Positions 25,192-35,115 are shown, counted from the stretch's first letter. The stretch is DNA of 64,000 nt from Providencia vermicola (GCF_020381325.1 NZ_JAGSPI010000006.1:62001-126000); one strand, 5' to 3'. The notes: generated by a model not told the origin, from the letters alone. Made by a program: numbers and translations.

Positions 25192-27747
25192 ATGACGTTG
25201 AAAATAAAACTGAGTCCACTTCTTTTATTACCTTTGGCCTTGTTATTTGCTGTGCCTACATTGCCTTTTTTCTTTAGCTATGGTGTGTTTATTGCGTTAT
25301 TTGAACTCGGTGAATTAATTTGGCCGAGTGCTTTGAATGTCAGTGATAACTTATTTCTGACAGTGATGTGGTTATTTGGATTGACGTTTATTATTGCATT
25401 GTCGATAGGTGCTGTTCGCTTTCAAGCGAGGCAATATTGGGGGGCTGCTATTATTACATTGGCAGTATTTAGCGTCATTACACTTTTAAATATTCCGTTA
25501 AGTTCAGAATCAAACCAACGTTGGCGGGCACAAACACTCATTGAGCAGCGTGATTGGCAATTATTCCAGAATGAACAAAATACGGCAGTGAGTGGTGTAC
25601 TATCAGGGATTATATACAACCATGAAGCTAACACTGAAGTTGAAGCGCGATACCATGAATTGCAAGCACGTATTGATAAGATGGATAAGCTTGCAGAATT
25701 AGAACCACAAAGCGCAGCAATGCGTGCAATATGGCAACCCTTATTGCAAACAAATGCGCCAGCTTCAAACGACGAAATTTTTCAATTAGAAAATGCGAGC
25801 CAATATTTACCGCAAGATGGGGCGCTTGCTTTCGCTGTTGGTTTGCTTACATTACGCCAAACTGAGACCGCAGAAGATAGCCTTATTTTCTTTATTCGTG
25901 CTATTGCTGCACAACCGAATAACGCCACTTATTGGAAAGGCTTGGGACTTGCATATAGTTTGATAAAAAGCCACGTTGATAATAGCGATGCGAATTTAAA
26001 GAATGCGTATGCTGCACTTATTTTTGCACAATATCTGAGTCTCAGTGATAAATGGTCAGAATCTCCCTCTGAATTATTTGATACGCAAAGCGCCACAATA
26101 TTTGCAAAAGAAATTCAATATCTTTCTACAGTGGAACGACAAAACTTTCTTATCTTACAGGCAAGAAGCAATGTACAGGTATTAGATTGGTTCAGAGAAA
26201 CCGTGGATGAACAAACACAAGTGTTGGCAAAACAACCATTATCAATTAAAGGAATATATGGGGTTGTAGAGCTTGCGACGTACTATGATCGAAGTGACCC
26301 TCGTTACCCTGGGAAAATGACGATTAATACAGAGGGAACGGCCATTGTGCCTAACTCTGTTAATGAAGTTCGTTACCTTTCGATTAAATATGACATCGAT
26401 AATGTTACCGCAACTGTTGCGGTAGATGTGAATGAAGAAGGCGTTCCTGCATTCACGTTGATCGACACCACCAGTGGTGTAAAAAATTATGATATCGCAG
26501 CGGAATATGCCGTGAGTCAGTTACGATTTGAGCCGACAAAGCAGCCAGCTCGCCACCTAGTCACTGTTAGTTTTAAGAGTACGGTGAAAAGTTTGGATGA
26601 TTATGCGCAAGAAGTTGGGCTTTTAGTGGAGAGCGCCAGTAAGGCTTTAGCAAGGCATAATGAAAAATCTTTCGGATATGTACTCAAAAGGCTCGTGAGC
26701 TATGTGAATAATACAGTCCCCGCTAAATATACACGCAGCGCTGGTTCATCTTATGAATATTACCAGCAGCAGCAGGAGATCTCAAAAGAGATACGCGCAA
26801 CATTGCGACAAGCAGATAGCCGTTCTAAATCCAACGGTGAAGCGTGGGAAAGTAATACACAAAGAGTTCGTGCATTATTACTAAAGTATCCAAATAACAT
26901 TGAAGTGCTGAATATAACGGCAAGAATGGAATTAATGCATTTCAATGCGGCGCGCACGTTATTAACTGAAAATAAAGCATCTGCCATAAAAGACGGCTTT
27001 GTTGATGATGAGCAACATTGGCGTAATTTATTGCTGAGTGCACGGGCACACTACCTACAAATTATCACCATTAACCCAAACCGTATTGACGCCTGGTTTG
27101 CTTGGGGAGTGACGATGATAGATGAAGACCCTGAGCTGGCGGCAGGTGCATTTGCATTAATGCACTATAATGCGGGTAATAGCCTAGATCAGCGTTTGAT
27201 GGCGGCGCAGTCCCGCTTCTTTTTATTTGGTTTGCCCGATGAAACCAAAGTGCGGGTGAATATAATTAATGCACGTATGGCGCTGCTGTATAGTCAAAGT
27301 GAATTGCCTGCATCAGCGACAGAGCAGGAACGGCAAGAGTTTGAGGAACAAAAGGGGCTGGCTAAACAAGTGATGCCTGCGGCGGTACCTTTTGTCTCAT
27401 CCCCCCGCACTTCACCTATGCGAAATGAAAACCTGACCGACCGAGTGATAGTAAATGTAGATGCTTCGGCTTTTGGTATTCAAGAAAAAACATTAAAACT
27501 CCCTATTATCTCAACCGAATTTGTGGGGAATACGCAAGGTGAAGCAATTTTGAAAGTTGATGTACCAAAAGGGGGCGTGCCAAGCTCCATCATGTTACAG
27601 CAGAGTAGTGGTGTGGATTATTTTGATGATGACTTAATTTCAGTTGCCTATCAGTGGCGGTTTAATTCAGCGTCTCAAAATAAAGTGTTATTAATTCCAG
27701 TGACTTTTAACCAACCCAGCGATGCTTCGCTAAATTATAAGCCATAA
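25192..27747 (+). CDS. Large membrane protein with TPR-like helices and two TonB-C-like domains
   Basis: An 851-residue protein. Three hydrophobic segments lie in the first ~105 residues (about 7-35, 58-76, 82-102), so it is anchored in the inner membrane. Residues about 200-300 and 570-680 look like tetratricopeptide helices (GALAFAVGLLTLRQTETAED; RIDAWFAWGVTMIDEDPELA). Two segments resemble the TonB C-terminal fold: about 390-475 (TATVAVDVNEEGVPAFTLID, then YAVSQLRFEPTK) and 780-845 (EAILKVDVPKGGVPSSIML, then VAYQWRFNSAS). It follows the kinase gene after 6 bases with AAGGAAGG. It may be the periplasmic output of the phospho-switch; this is inference and no close named relative is known to me. 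Confidence 0.7.
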   Translation: MTLKIKLSPLLLLPLALLFAVPTLPFFFSYGVFIALFELGELIWPSALNVSDNLFLTVMWLFGLTFIIALSIGAVRFQARQYWGAAIITLAVFSVITLLNIPLSSESNQRWRAQTLIEQRDWQLFQNEQNTAVSGVLSGIIYNHEANTEVEARYHELQARIDKMDKLAELEPQSAAMRAIWQPLLQTNAPASNDEIFQLENASQYLPQDGALAFAVGLLTLRQTETAEDSLIFFIRAIAAQPNNATYWKGLGLAYSLIKSHVDNSDANLKNAYAALIFAQYLSLSDKWSESPSELFDTQSATIFAKEIQYLSTVERQNFLILQARSNVQVLDWFRETVDEQTQVLAKQPLSIKGIYGVVELATYYDRSDPRYPGKMTINTEGTAIVPNSVNEVRYLSIKYDIDNVTATVAVDVNEEGVPAFTLIDTTSGVKNYDIAAEYAVSQLRFEPTKQPARHLVTVSFKSTVKSLDDYAQEVGLLVESASKALARHNEKSFGYVLKRLVSYVNNTVPAKYTRSAGSSYEYYQQQQEISKEIRATLRQADSRSKSNGEAWESNTQRVRALLLKYPNNIEVLNITARMELMHFNAARTLLTENKASAIKDGFVDDEQHWRNLLLSARAHYLQIITINPNRIDAWFAWGVTMIDEDPELAAGAFALMHYNAGNSLDQRLMAAQSRFFLFGLPDETKVRVNIINARMALLYSQSELPASATEQERQEFEEQKGLAKQVMPAAVPFVSSPRTSPMRNENLTDRVIVNVDASAFGIQEKTLKLPIISTEFVGNTQGEAILKVDVPKGGVPSSIMLQQSSGVDYFDDDLISVAYQWRFNSASQNKVLLIPVTFNQPSDASLNYKP

Positions 27748-27763
27748 AGGAATAGGGAATAGG

Positions 27764-28216
27764 ATGAACCGATCTAAAATTACTGTGTTACTTGCCTTAT
27801 TAGCTTCTGCGCCTTTGTTTGCACAAAATCTGGATCAACAGTACAGCCTATGGGTGGATGACCAAAAAAGCCAAATTCGCTGCTTTGAAGCCAAATCACC
27901 TTTTCAATATTGTTTACGCCAATCAGAAGATGGCAAGTTAATTGTTGTGGATAAACATAACCAAGAAGTTTATCAAATTTACTATTTTGATAATTGGCCT
28001 GACGAAGCCCAAGAGGGGGTCTATCGTATTCGAAAGGGCGATAAAATTGGTTTTGCGGATGCTGTCACAGGGAAGGTAGTTATTGAGGCAACGTATGATT
28101 GTGCCTATCCCTTTGAAGACGGAAAAGCTAAAGTTGGAGTCGGGTGTAAAACGCAAACAGATGGTGAACACAGCTGGTGGGTTGGCGGGGATTGGACAAC
28201 AATTACACTACCCTAA
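27764..28216 (+). CDS. Secreted WG-repeat-like protein
   Basis: A 150-residue protein with signal peptide (LLALLASAPLFA-QNLD). The middle carries one or two WG/KWG-type repeats: GVYRIRKGDKIGFADAVTG followed by VVIEATYDCAYPFEDGKAKV. Two cysteine pairs may be disulphide-bonded. WG repeats are thought to mediate binding in the envelope. It is the last gene of the vWA/PP2C/kinase operon, 16 bases after the TPR gene, and is followed by a strong terminator. Confidence 0.78.
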   Translation: MNRSKITVLLALLASAPLFAQNLDQQYSLWVDDQKSQIRCFEAKSPFQYCLRQSEDGKLIVVDKHNQEVYQIYYFDNWPDEAQEGVYRIRKGDKIGFADAVTGKVVIEATYDCAYPFEDGKAKVGVGCKTQTDGEHSWWVGGDWTTITLP

Positions 28217-28228
28217 GGGGGCTACGTA

Positions 28229-28266
28229 CTTAGATACGCTTTTTTCAGGTATCTAAGGCGTTTTTT
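28229..28266 (+). terminator. Rho-independent terminator of the TerY-type operon
   Basis: A perfect 9-base stem CTTAGATAC (28229-28237) / GTATCTAAG (28249-28257) is followed by GCG and six T (28261-28266). Confidence 0.85.
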
Positions 28267-28351
28267 ACGATTTTCATGATATTTATTTACAATTAATTCG
28301 ATTTTAACCATATTATTCATATTACTTAACTTATTGAAATACAGTTGTTAT

Positions 28352-28367
28352 TGTTATGTAGATCACA
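28352..28367. promoter_or_regulatory. Possible CRP site upstream of btsT
   Basis: TGTTA-N6-TCACA (28352-28367) differs from the CRP consensus TGTGA-N6-TCACA at one position. It lies in the 421-base leader of btsT, whose E. coli relative is CRP-dependent. It is 270 bases from the start codon, so the promoter would have to be well upstream. Nothing else is recognised in the leader. Confidence 0.5.
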
Positions 28368-28637
28368 GTTTTCATCCTGTTAAACCTTCCTTAAAACCAT
28401 TCACTGCAAAATTCAAACCGCTTAATTCTGTATGGTACCGCTTAGCGTAACTTTAATCATTTGCAGAGTGTAATTTCTTACCATAGACACCATGGCAGAG
28501 CTCAAAATTTTCGATTTAATCCAGTTCAACCACTGCCAATTAAAAAACCATCAATGACAAGCAGCACTACGATGTTGTTAGCGTGATGGTAAATACAAAA
28601 TCAATGGCATGTTCGTTTTACCTCAGAAGGGTGTTCT

Positions 28638-30791
28638 ATGAACAAAAATGGTATTTTAAAGCACGTTCCGTGGATGATCCTTGGGATCATCGGTGCAATT
28701 TGTTTAGGGGTTGTCGCGCTAAGGCGTGGCGAGCACATTAGTGCGCTGTGGATAGTCGTCGCATCGGTGGCGGTTTACCTTATTGCTTATCGTTACTACA
28801 GTTTGTATATCGCGAAAAAAGTGATGAAGCTGGATGAAACCCGTGCGACTCCAGCGGTCATTAACAATGACGGTTTAAACTATGTTCCAACTAATAAAAA
28901 TGTCCTATTTGGTCACCACTTTGCGGCGATCGCAGGGGCAGGGCCATTAGTTGGGCCTGTACTGGCAGCGCAAGTAGGGTATTTACCAGGAACGCTATGG
29001 TTACTGGCGGGGGTTGTATTAGCGGGTGCGGTACAAGACTTTATGGTGTTGTTTATTTCGTCTCGCCGTAATGGTGCTTCACTCGGGGAAATCGTTAAAG
29101 AAGAGTTAGGCCCAATTCCTGGGACGCTAGCGCTCTTTGGCTGTTTCCTCATTATGATCATCATCCTTGCCGTATTGGCGTTGATCGTCGTAAAAGCCTT
29201 GGCAGAAAGTCCATGGGGTGTATTCACCGTGGTATCGACGGTACCAATTGCTCTGTTTATGGGGATATACATGCGATATCTCCGACCAGGGCGTGTTGGT
29301 GAGGTTTCCGTCATCGGTATCGTGTTACTGGTGGCATCAATTTGGTTCGGTGGCGTTATTGCTCACGACCCGTACTGGGGCCCTGCGCTGACATTCAAAG
29401 ACACCACGATCACTTATGCGCTGGTTGGTTATGCATTTGTTTCTGCGCTATTACCAGTCTGGTTGATTCTGGCTCCTCGTGATTATCTGGCGACTTTCTT
29501 GAAAATAGGGGTTATTGTTGGATTAGCGATTGGTATCGTTATTCTAAACCCTGAGTTAAAAATGCCAGCGGTGACGCAGTTCGTTGATGGTTCAGGCCCA
29601 GTTTGGAAAGGCACACTGTTCCCATTCCTATTCATTACCATTGCCTGTGGTGCGGTATCTGGTTTCCACGCCTTAATTTCTTCCGGTACAACACCGAAAC
29701 TGTTAGCAAACGAAAAAGATGCACGTTACATCGGTTACGGTGCAATGTTAATGGAATCTTTCGTTGCGATTATGGCATTGGTTGCTGCATCGATTATCGA
29801 ACCAGGTTTATACTTTGCGATGAACACCCCACCAGCAGCATTGGGCATTACAATGCCTAACCTGCATGAATTGGGCGGCCCAGATGGTGCGGCTATTATG
29901 GCTCAACTGAAAGATGTTTCTGTTCACGCAGCGGCAACGGTTAGTTCATGGGGCTTTGTTATTTCACCTGAGCAAATCATGCAAACGGCGAAAGATATCG
30001 GTGAACCGTCTGTTCTGAACCGTGCAGGTGGTGCTCCAACACTAGCAGTTGGTATTGCATTCGTATTCCACGAAATCATGCCTGCGGCAAATATGGGCTT
30101 CTGGTATCACTTTGGTATTCTGTTCGAAGCGCTGTTTATCTTAACCGCATTGGATGCAGGAACCCGTTCTGGTCGCTTTATGCTGCAAGACTTATTGGGT
30201 AACTTCGTTCCATTCTTGAAGAAAACCGACTCACTGGTTGCAGGTATCATTGGTACGGCAGGTTGTGTAGGCTTATGGGGTTACTTACTGTATCAAGGCG
30301 TTGTTGACCCACTGGGCGGCGTTAAGAGCCTGTGGCCACTGTTCGGTATCTCGAACCAAATGTTAGCCGCAGTTGCGTTAGTCTTAAGTACGGTTGTCCT
30401 GATTAAGATGAAACGTAGCAAATACATTATGGTGACAGTATTACCTGCGGTATGGTTATTGATTTGTACCACTTGGGCGTTAGGACTGAAATTATTCAGT
30501 GATAACCCGCAGCTTGAAGGCTTCCTGTACTTAGCGAAATCTTATAAAGATAAGATTGCAGCAGGTGGTGCAGAGCTGACAGCACAAGAAATCACTAACA
30601 TGAATCACATTATCATCAACAACTACACCAATGCGGGTCTGAGTATCCTATTCTTAGTGGTTGTTTACGGTATCATTTTCTATGGTATCCGCGTGGGAAT
30701 GAAAGCACACAAAAATCCAGAACGTACAGACAAAGAAACACCGTATGTTCCTGTACCGAAAGAGGGTGTGAAAGTTTCATCTACACACTAG
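28638..30791 (+). CDS. btsT: Pyruvate/H+ symporter BtsT (CstA family)
   Basis: A 717-residue inner-membrane transporter of the carbon-starvation (CstA) family. It matches E. coli BtsT (YjiY, 716 residues) almost residue for residue at the N-terminus (VALRRGEHISALWIVVASV; VLFGHHFAAIAGAGPLVGPV; RRNGASLGEIVKEELG). CstA itself is the other candidate, but the downstream yjiX-yjiA pair as in E. coli supports btsT. It imports pyruvate as a carbon source in nutrient-poor conditions. Codon use here is more GC-rich and regular than in the flanking accessory genes, in line with high expression. Confidence 0.93.
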   Translation: MNKNGILKHVPWMILGIIGAICLGVVALRRGEHISALWIVVASVAVYLIAYRYYSLYIAKKVMKLDETRATPAVINNDGLNYVPTNKNVLFGHHFAAIAGAGPLVGPVLAAQVGYLPGTLWLLAGVVLAGAVQDFMVLFISSRRNGASLGEIVKEELGPIPGTLALFGCFLIMIIILAVLALIVVKALAESPWGVFTVVSTVPIALFMGIYMRYLRPGRVGEVSVIGIVLLVASIWFGGVIAHDPYWGPALTFKDTTITYALVGYAFVSALLPVWLILAPRDYLATFLKIGVIVGLAIGIVILNPELKMPAVTQFVDGSGPVWKGTLFPFLFITIACGAVSGFHALISSGTTPKLLANEKDARYIGYGAMLMESFVAIMALVAASIIEPGLYFAMNTPPAALGITMPNLHELGGPDGAAIMAQLKDVSVHAAATVSSWGFVISPEQIMQTAKDIGEPSVLNRAGGAPTLAVGIAFVFHEIMPAANMGFWYHFGILFEALFILTALDAGTRSGRFMLQDLLGNFVPFLKKTDSLVAGIIGTAGCVGLWGYLLYQGVVDPLGGVKSLWPLFGISNQMLAAVALVLSTVVLIKMKRSKYIMVTVLPAVWLLICTTWALGLKLFSDNPQLEGFLYLAKSYKDKIAAGGAELTAQEITNMNHIIINNYTNAGLSILFLVVVYGIIFYGIRVGMKAHKNPERTDKETPYVPVPKEGVKVSSTH

Positions 30792-30892
30792 TGACCATTC
30801 GACACCATCGAGCGGCTAATGTGGCTCGATAACTGAACGGTAGCCCTACATTGTGTGTTCATGATGTAGGGCATTTGTATTTGGAGAGGCTG

Positions 30893-31096
30893 ATGTTTGG
30901 AAACCTTGGTAAAACAGGCAAATACTTAGGGCAGGCAGCACGTATGCTGATTGGTATTCCTGATTATGATACTTATGTTCAACATATGAGTGACAACCAC
31001 CCTGATAAGCCTGTCATGACTTACAAAGAATTTTTTCGTGAAAGGCAAGATGCGCGGTATGGTGGAAGTGGTAAAGGCGGGTTCCGCTGCTGTTGA
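30893..31096 (+). CDS. yjiX: YbdD/YjiX family small protein
   Basis: A 67-residue protein starting [20 protein letters not shown] and ending [11 protein letters not shown], matching E. coli YjiX in length and sequence. The ATG at 30893 fits the family and has GGAG 8 bases ahead; an in-frame start at 30851 would add a stretch not found in relatives. These proteins always follow CstA/BtsT transporters and are thought to be needed for transport; the way they act is unknown. Confidence 0.93.
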   Translation: MFGNLGKTGKYLGQAARMLIGIPDYDTYVQHMSDNHPDKPVMTYKEFFRERQDARYGGSGKGGFRCC

Positions 31097-31132
31097 TGTT
31101 CAAAGTAAAACAATGGTGCAAAGAGGATAATA

Positions 31133-32101
31133 ATGAAACCAATTAATGTCACAATCCTAACCGGTTTTCTCGGTGCGGGTAAAACAACGCTCCTTAGCCA
31201 TATTCTTCATGCAGAACATGGACATAAAATTGCAGTCATTGAAAATGAATTTGGTGAAGTCCCCATTGATAACGCCATTATTGGTGACAGAGCCACACAA
31301 ATCACTACCTTGAGTAACGGTTGTATTTGTTGTTCTCGTTCAAGCGAATTAGAAAATGCATTATTGGATTTATTAGATGGCCTCGACAGTGGCAAGTTGG
31401 ATTTTGACCGCTTAGTCATTGAATGTACAGGAATGGCAGATCCTGGCCCTATTACACAAACTTTTTTTTCCCATGACGTGTTATGCGAACGATTTTTATT
31501 AGATGGCATTATTACGTTGGTGGACGCAGTTCATGCAGAGAAACAACTGAATGATTTTGCGATTGCTCAAGCCCAAATTGGTTATGCAGACCGAATTTTA
31601 TTAACCAAAACCGACATCAACCCAGATACTGATGCCCTGTTAGAGCGATTGCAACGTATTAATGCTAGAGCGCCAATTTACCCAGTTATTCATGGCGACA
31701 TTAACTTACAGCTTTTATTAGATATTGAAGGTTTTTTATTAGACTCGCAGCTGAAAGTGAATAAACCGACTTTCCGTTTTGCACCAAAGCAGCAAAATGA
31801 AGTGGAATCTATTGTCGTGGAATTCGATTACCCTGTTGAATTAATGGAAGTTTCACAGGTAATGGAAGATTTACTGCTCGGCTTTGCGGATAATTTATTA
31901 CGCTACAAAGGTATTTTATCCATCAAAGGCGAACCAAAACGGCTGTTATTCCAAGGGGTTCAACGCCTTTACAGTGCCGACTGGGATACGGATTGGCAAG
32001 ACGGCGAAACCCGCCGCAGCGTATTAGTGTTTATCGGCGTGAAGCTTCCCGAAGAGATTATCCGTGCAAAATTCGCAGCCTTAGACGTTAATTCAAAATA
32101 G
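31133..32101 (+). CDS. yjiA: GTPase YjiA (COG0523 metal chaperone family)
   Basis: A 322-residue G3E-family GTPase. Walker A is GFLGAGKTTLLSHI, the metal-binding CxCC motif is GCICC (within LSNGCICCSRSSELE), and the guanine motif is LTKTD. The C-terminal CobW-type domain runs from about 220. E. coli YjiA (318 residues) lies in the same order after btsT and yjiX. Family members deliver Zn, Co or Fe to proteins; the client of YjiA is unknown. It has its own AGAGGA site. Confidence 0.93.
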   Translation: MKPINVTILTGFLGAGKTTLLSHILHAEHGHKIAVIENEFGEVPIDNAIIGDRATQITTLSNGCICCSRSSELENALLDLLDGLDSGKLDFDRLVIECTGMADPGPITQTFFSHDVLCERFLLDGIITLVDAVHAEKQLNDFAIAQAQIGYADRILLTKTDINPDTDALLERLQRINARAPIYPVIHGDINLQLLLDIEGFLLDSQLKVNKPTFRFAPKQQNEVESIVVEFDYPVELMEVSQVMEDLLLGFADNLLRYKGILSIKGEPKRLLFQGVQRLYSADWDTDWQDGETRRSVLVFIGVKLPEEIIRAKFAALDVNSK

Positions 32102-32132
32102 AACAATTCAAAAAAGAAATTCGAAAAAGAAA

Positions 32133-32240
32133 TTCAAAGTCATTAGCGGCGTAGCAAGGCGGCAAGAGAACCAAGCCCTAGGAGCATACACAAGTATGTG
32201 ACTAGGGTTGGTGAATGAAGCCAACAACGCTACGGCGTTA
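32133..32240. repeat. ERIC-type intergenic repeat, copy 1
   Basis: About 108 bases with the ERIC core: GCCCTAGGAGCATACACAAG and then TATGTGACTAGGG, close to the enterobacterial ERIC consensus (CCCAGGAGCTTACATAAGTA then AGTGACTGGGG). It resembles the copy at 52860-52971 in the reverse orientation. It fills the gap between convergent yjiA and the cyuA-like gene, and its right end supplies the stop codon of the latter at 32238-32240. If transcribed it can fold into a long hairpin and may end both transcripts. Confidence 0.85.
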
Positions 32241-33560
32241 AGGGCGAGCTTTTGATGCCATAATCTCAATAATCTGCACATCAGTATGTCTCATTGACCC
32301 TGCAGCCAATGAACACAAATTAGCAATCGACTGGTCTACATCATCCGACACAATACCGTCAGAGCCTCTCACACAGCTATTATCTAAGGCCATGAGGACA
32401 GCTTTATAGGCTGCACTGGCGCTGGTGGAGACTTTCATTGCACAACTGTTTGATGCACCATCACAAATCATCCCGCTGACATCACCAATCATACTGGAAA
32501 TGGCCATTGCGACGACTTCATAACGTGACTCCAATAACCATGCAATCCCAGCTGCCGCCCCCATAGCGGCGGTTGTTGCCGCACACAGTGCAGATAACGC
32601 AGGTAACTGATTATGAATATAAATAGCCATTAGGTGGGATAACATCAACGCGCGAGCCAACTGTTCTTCAGAGGATTGTAAATAGTCTGCAGTGACCACA
32701 ACAGGCATGGTTGCGGCAATACCTTGGTTACCTGAGCCAGAGTTGCTCATTGCAGGTAAAACCGCACCGCCCATACGGGCATCGGATGCGGCAGAGGTGC
32801 GGATCATAATTTCGGACATTAAGTCTTTCGATAACAAACCACGATCACGCTGAGTTTGCAACGTTTTCCCAATATGTAGGCCATAGACATTACGCAGACC
32901 TTCTTGGGAAAGGGCTTCATTTAGCTGGGCGGCTTCTAAAATAAAACGAATATCGTCTAATGGGGCTTCAGTTGCAAATTGGTAGACGGCCTTTGCGGTA
33001 ACGGGCGGTAAAGGGATATCTGCTGCACAATCAACAGGAAGATCCTCTAGAGGGTTGCTTGATAAGGTATCAAACACAGTTTCATTATTATGGGTTATCT
33101 TCACAATATTGGTGTGTGAACCCGTGATAATCACAGTCGCTGAGCCTGTTTGGGTATGTACCGTCGCTTCGGAATAGATAACGTCTTCGCAAGGGTGTTT
33201 GATATCAACGGTCACTAGCCCTTGCGCTAACATTGTTTTGCTCAATGCAATCGCATCAGTTGAAGCGGATTTAAGTACCTCTAAACCCGCATCTGCATCG
33301 CCGCCAACCGCACCTAAAGCGGCAGCGATAGGTAATCCTACCATGCCTGTACCTGGTACCGTGACGCCCATACCATTTTTCATCAGGTTGGGGGAGACAA
33401 AGGCACAAACGCGAGTGATGTCACCGTCAAGGAAGGACGCTGCTTTTGCTGCTGCGTAAGCCAGTGAAATTGGCTCGGTACAACCTAAAGCTGGCTTCAC
33501 TTCTTGTTTTACCGCATTGATAAAATATTGCCAAAGTAATGGTTGTGATTGCGCATGCAT
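32238..33560 (-). CDS. cyuA: CyuA/YhaM-like L-cysteine desulfidase or serine dehydratase-type protein
   Basis: A 440-residue protein of the UPF0597 / serine dehydratase alpha family with an iron-sulphur cluster; E. coli YhaM (CyuA) breaks down L-cysteine to pyruvate, ammonia and sulphide. Blocks are [55 protein letters not shown], and [15 protein letters not shown] with conserved cysteines. I take the ATG at 33560 (AGGGA 7 bases before). A frame open to 33719 adds 53 residues that look like non-coding sequence. The stop codon falls at the edge of an ERIC repeat. The partner permease CyuP is not adjacent. The exact substrate is not settled by sequence. Confidence 0.82.
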   Translation of the reverse strand: MHAQSQPLLWQYFINAVKQEVKPALGCTEPISLAYAAAKAASFLDGDITRVCAFVSPNLMKNGMGVTVPGTGMVGLPIAAALGAVGGDADAGLEVLKSASTDAIALSKTMLAQGLVTVDIKHPCEDVIYSEATVHTQTGSATVIITGSHTNIVKITHNNETVFDTLSSNPLEDLPVDCAADIPLPPVTAKAVYQFATEAPLDDIRFILEAAQLNEALSQEGLRNVYGLHIGKTLQTQRDRGLLSKDLMSEIMIRTSAASDARMGGAVLPAMSNSGSGNQGIAATMPVVVTADYLQSSEEQLARALMLSHLMAIYIHNQLPALSALCAATTAAMGAAAGIAWLLESRYEVVAMAISSMIGDVSGMICDGASNSCAMKVSTSASAAYKAVLMALDNSCVRGSDGIVSDDVDQSIANLCSLAAGSMRHTDVQIIEIMASKARP

Positions 33561-33768
33561 GGCGGCTTCCCTTAATGAAATCTTTTTTGATTTTATTATT
33601 TTAAACAACCTGTTGGAGAAAAACTTCACTATGTTCAGGGATATATTGGGGAAGGAGAGAAAAAAAATCTCCAAATATTGAGATAAAAATAAAATATTTT
33701 TAAAATTGAGCTTTGTCACAAAAATCCTGCCTATAAAACAGGGCAGGACATTGTGATTGTTTTACCGA

Positions 33769-35115
33769 TTAACTTTCTACATCAAGGCGTTTACTTTGCC
33801 ATTTCCGTGAGCGCCAGCGCCATGCATTAGTTAACCCTCGCAGCCATTCATCGGCAAAGAAACCGAGCCAAATTCCCAGCAAGCCCATTTCCATTTTTAT
33901 CCCTAAAAAATAGCCTAGTGGAATCGCCACACCCCACATAAAGATAATGGCAGTGCATAATGGGAAGCGTGCATCCCCAGAGGCACGTAACGCATTCACC
34001 ATGACAATATTAATGGTGCGCCCTGGCTCTAAAAATACTGAGAGTAAAAATAAGGGTAATAAGAGTTCGATAATGCCGTGGTCATCGGTAATGTTGTTTA
34101 GAATAGGGTCGCGAAGTAACCAGAAAGCAATAACAACACCGATAGTGACATAAAAGCCCATTTTTAGGCTCTTGATACCGCGAATATAGGCATCTTGGAA
34201 GCGTTTTGCGCCAACCAGATGACCCACCATGATTTCATTACCTATACTGACAGAAATACCAAACAGCATGATAAATAAAGATAATTGAAAATAAAGCGTT
34301 TGCGCAGCGAGGGAAGTTTCTCCCATTAACCCAATAAAGGCAGATGCTGTCATAAAGTGTAAAATCCACACAAGGTTTTCCCCCGCTGAAGGTAAACCAA
34401 TATGCAAAATTTTACCGAGCATCTTACGTGACCAATGAATGAGCATCATTGGGACAAACTTTATTCGTAACCCATAGAATAATAAGCAGAAAAGTAAGAT
34501 AACAGCAACAATGCGCCCGACCACAGTTGACCATGCTACACCTTCTAAACCATATTGTGGCAAGCCGAAGAAACCATAAAGTACAATGATATTACCAACA
34601 ACAGTAATCAGGTTGGCAATCAATGTTACCCACATGGCAGGCTGTGCTTTGCCATAAACCCGCAAACATGCTGCTAAAATAATGGAAATTGCTTCAGGAA
34701 TTAAACAAATCCCTAAAATACGTAAATAAGTATAACCGTCCGCCATTAAATGGGATGGCATATTCATGATTTTTAGGATGGTATAGCCAAAGAATACCGC
34801 GACTAATGCACTGGAAAAACCCAGAATAAAGTTAAAGGCGATGGAGATGTGAATCGCTTGGCTGGCTTTTTCACGGCGGCCTGCCCCTAAATATTGGGCG
34901 ATAACCACACTGCATCCCACACTAATAAAGTTAAAAATAGTGATAAAAAGATCAAAGACTTGGTTACCTACCCCCATAGCAGCAAGGTAAGCCGTCGATA
35001 CATGGCTAACCATGTAAGTGTTAATTAATAATGTGGCCAAATGCAGAAAAATATCGATAAAAATTGGCCAACTGAGCGAAAAGAGTGACCGCTCAGTCAC
35101 ATCAGACTGATGCAT
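33769..35115 (-). CDS. MATE-family multidrug/metabolite efflux pump
   Basis: A 448-residue inner-membrane protein with twelve hydrophobic helices in two MATE repeats. Family sites include SWPIFIDIFLHLATLLINTY, FNFISVGCSVVIAQYLGAG, SIGNEIMVGHLVGAKRF and the second-half GYFLGIKMEMGLLGIWLGFF. It uses an ion gradient to export drugs or metabolites; the substrate cannot be read. It is divergent from ddh with a 199-base gap. It resembles YeeO-type pumps but I do not assign a name. Confidence 0.87.
   Translation of the reverse strand: MHQSDVTERSLFSLSWPIFIDIFLHLATLLINTYMVSHVSTAYLAAMGVGNQVFDLFITIFNFISVGCSVVIAQYLGAGRREKASQAIHISIAFNFILGFSSALVAVFFGYTILKIMNMPSHLMADGYTYLRILGICLIPEAISIILAACLRVYGKAQPAMWVTLIANLITVVGNIIVLYGFFGLPQYGLEGVAWSTVVGRIVAVILLFCLLFYGLRIKFVPMMLIHWSRKMLGKILHIGLPSAGENLVWILHFMTASAFIGLMGETSLAAQTLYFQLSLFIMLFGISVSIGNEIMVGHLVGAKRFQDAYIRGIKSLKMGFYVTIGVVIAFWLLRDPILNNITDDHGIIELLLPLFLLSVFLEPGRTINIVMVNALRASGDARFPLCTAIIFMWGVAIPLGYFLGIKMEMGLLGIWLGFFADEWLRGLTNAWRWRSRKWQSKRLDVES

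Noticed and set aside
28638-30791. Assignment of this transporter as CstA
   Set aside because: Sequence near the N-terminus and the yjiX-yjiA neighbours fit BtsT better.
33561-33719. N-terminal extension of the cyuA-like protein
   Set aside because: The 53 extra residues are Phe/Lys/Ile-rich translation of AT-rich DNA; the ATG at 33560 has a good ribosome-binding site and matches the family length.
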